A program made the position numbers and the translations under genes. The notes below the pieces were generated by a model, which worked only from the letters and a program-made list of their open reading frames with translations, was not told the DNA's origin and made no database searches. Shown here in pieces: positions 62,848 through 64,000 of a stretch of 64,000 nucleotides of DNA. Position 1 is the first letter of the stretch. Each line of letters starts with the position of its first letter. This DNA is from Sunxiuqinia sp963678245 (GTDB taxonomy: Bacteria; Bacteroidota; Bacteroidia; Bacteroidales; Prolixibacteraceae): assembly GCA_965140765.1 (NCBI GenBank), contig OZ223307.1:564123-628122 (forward strand), given 5' to 3'.

Positions 62848-63855
62848 TTAGGCTTCTTTCTTCAATAAATAGTGCTCACCAGTTCTGGAAACCGATAATC
62901 CATGGGTCTCTGAGATAACTTTCAGAATGAAATCCAATGATTCTTCTTCAAAATGAGCATTTAACAGCAGGTCGTTTAGACCAAGGTCGTTCAATTCAAT
63001 TTGAACACGGTAGACTTTATTCAGTTGGCTGATGACTTCCTTCAATGAAGTTTCACTAAAAACAAACGACCGTGTTTTCCACGCCAGATAGTTTGGATCG
63101 ACATTTAAGCTTTTGATCAGCTGTTTACTACCATTTTCGAAGGTTCCCTTCTCTCCGGGATTAAGAAGAATCTGGGTTAAAGACTGTCCCATTTCATTTT
63201 TTGAAAACTGTACCTTCCCTGTAGCAACAATAACTTCAATCCTATCAATGCCCGGGTAAGCATTAACCGTAAAGCTGGTTCCCAGAACTTCAATAGTTAC
63301 GTCACCGGCACGAATGATAAAGGGTTTGCTGGGATCAAGTGTTACTTCGAAAAAAGCTTCTCCTTCAATAGAAACTTCTCTTTTGCTACTCTCAAACTGA
63401 TCGGGATAACTTATTTTTGAATCTCGATTTAGCGTTACAATCGTTCCATCCGCCAATTCAACTTGTGAAAGCCCACTGTCGTCCACTTTAATTTCGGCTA
63501 AGGTTTGCCCGGAAAGCTGTTGCTTGCCAACGTAATAGGCGGCTGAAACAACCAACAATGCAAGCACTGCGGCAGCAGCAATCTTCAGAGTTCGAAGAGT
63601 TACTATTCTAGACCCTGATCTGGCTTTTCGCCTATGAATTTGTGTGTTCACCTTTGCGTAAGCCTTTGGTGTATTGTATTGCTTGATTTTAAAATAAAGA
63701 TCAACTTTCTCAGACAATTCAGAGATTCGCTTTTTTTCTGCTTCATCAACGAAAATGGATTCGACATCTTCCTTTCCCGGACTTGCCGGCTCTTCGTAAA
63801 GTTGTCGGGCAAGCTGCTCCCAATCCTTCTGCGGTATGTTTTTGTTTGTTCCCAT
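62848..63855 (-). CDS. FecR-family anti-sigma factor
   Basis: A 335-residue transmembrane anti-sigma factor. The cytoplasmic N-terminus (about 1-88) is short and acidic and starts MGTNKNIPQKDWEQLARQLY. One membrane helix follows (LKIAAAAVLALLVVSAAYYV, about 89-108), then the periplasmic FecR domain (VELADGTIVTLNRDSKISYP, REVSIEGEAFFEVTLDPSKP, IEVLGTSFTVNAYP) and a C-terminal DUF4974 domain (NYLAWKTRSFVFSETSLKEV, VQIELNDLGLNDLLLNAHFE, SLDFILKVISETHGLSVSR). In the Fec-type system it holds an ECF sigma factor until an STN domain in the periplasm signals. The STN domains are on the two downstream proteins. The stop of the sigma-factor gene is 36 bases upstream. Confidence 0.93.
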   Translation of the reverse strand: MGTNKNIPQKDWEQLARQLYEEPASPGKEDVESIFVDEAEKKRISELSEKVDLYFKIKQYNTPKAYAKVNTQIHRRKARSGSRIVTLRTLKIAAAAVLALLVVSAAYYVGKQQLSGQTLAEIKVDDSGLSQVELADGTIVTLNRDSKISYPDQFESSKREVSIEGEAFFEVTLDPSKPFIIRAGDVTIEVLGTSFTVNAYPGIDRIEVIVATGKVQFSKNEMGQSLTQILLNPGEKGTFENGSKQLIKSLNVDPNYLAWKTRSFVFSETSLKEVISQLNKVYRVQIELNDLGLNDLLLNAHFEEESLDFILKVISETHGLSVSRTGEHYLLKKEA

Positions 63856-63891
63856 CGTTAATAAGACAAAGCTGTACCGAATTACCCTTAA

Positions 63892-64000
63892 TTACCTTTG
63901 GTCAATTCTAAAAATGTGTAAGCCAATCCAATAGTCTTTATAATCTTCGAGCTTTGACCGCAATTGCTTTAAAGCCAACCCCATTTGAGCTTCCACTGTT
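63892..64000 (-). CDS. ECF sigma factor, C-terminal end only
   Basis: The minus strand reads TVEAQMGLALKQLRSKLEDY followed by KDYWIGLHIFRIDQR and TAA (stop 63892-63894). TVEAQM.LALKQLRSKL is the last helix of region 4 of an ECF sigma factor, the helix-turn-helix that reads the -35 element. Only about 36 codons are in the window. It lies directly upstream of the FecR gene, the standard order for sigma and anti-sigma pairs. Confidence 0.75.
   Translation of the reverse strand, partial: TVEAQMGLALKQLRSKLEDYKDYWIGLHIFRIDQR

Overview
The window looks like chromosome of a Bacteroidota bacterium, probably an environmental, Marinilabiliales-like one. This is inferred from gene content: a TonB-dependent receptor with a carboxypeptidase-regulatory head, FecR/ECF regulation, STN-domain proteins, an S46 dipeptidyl-peptidase, DUF1206 and CIA30 proteins, many secreted beta-barrels and SpII lipoproteins. 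Promoters also fit the Bacteroidota pattern TTTG-N18-21-TAnnTTTG (metK, the S46 peptidase, an SBF-family transporter). No tRNA, rRNA, CRISPR array or integrase was seen.

Layout. 1-5.6 kb: housekeeping genes (waaA running off the left edge, rnhA, an S46 peptidase, gltX). 5.7-9.2 kb: small genes, including a Rop-like CCE_0567-type protein, a beta-barrel and a hotdog thioesterase, among interspersed palindromic repeats. 9.4-14.2 kb: a two-gene McrBC-like (type IV restriction-like) pair, a McrB-type AAA+ protein plus a DUF2357/PD-(D/E)XK nuclease, followed by a RAYT transposase whose own coding sequence holds a 28-bp perfect palindrome. 14.3-16.2 kb: an unknown gene trailed by an exactly phased 21-bp repeat array, then repeat-rich DNA. 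16.3-26.5 kb: CIA30, a lipoprotein/beta-barrel/lipoprotein module, DUF1206, a metallophosphoesterase and membrane proteins. 26.6-38.1 kb: metK behind a SAM-II-type riboswitch, a GT39-MORN fusion, radical SAM, two M3 metallopeptidases, MarC, flavin reductase and two CxxCH haem-binding proteins.

38.3-51.95 kb is a phosphate-starvation cluster: porin-pstS-pstC-pstA-pstB-phoU-phoB-phoR in one orientation, then a TonB receptor with a duplicated lipoprotein, then a small carboxypeptidase-regulatory protein. Directly repeated CTGTAAT-like boxes at an 11-bp period, the architecture of a Pho box, lie upstream of the porin and of the small protein, and a degenerate set lies upstream of the TonB receptor. 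This predicts one PhoB-type regulon covering outer-membrane entry, periplasmic binding, inner-membrane import and its own control.

52-64 kb: a SIMPL protein, a decayed DUF2817 gene, an aldo/keto reductase, an SBF transporter, and at the right edge an ECF sigma - FecR - STN/double-retropepsin/PDZ - STN/carboxypeptidase-regulatory - MG2-like operon. That operon lacks a TonB receptor and its last gene is broken. With the McrB/DUF2357 locus and the 21-bp array, it is the most likely place for undescribed biology.
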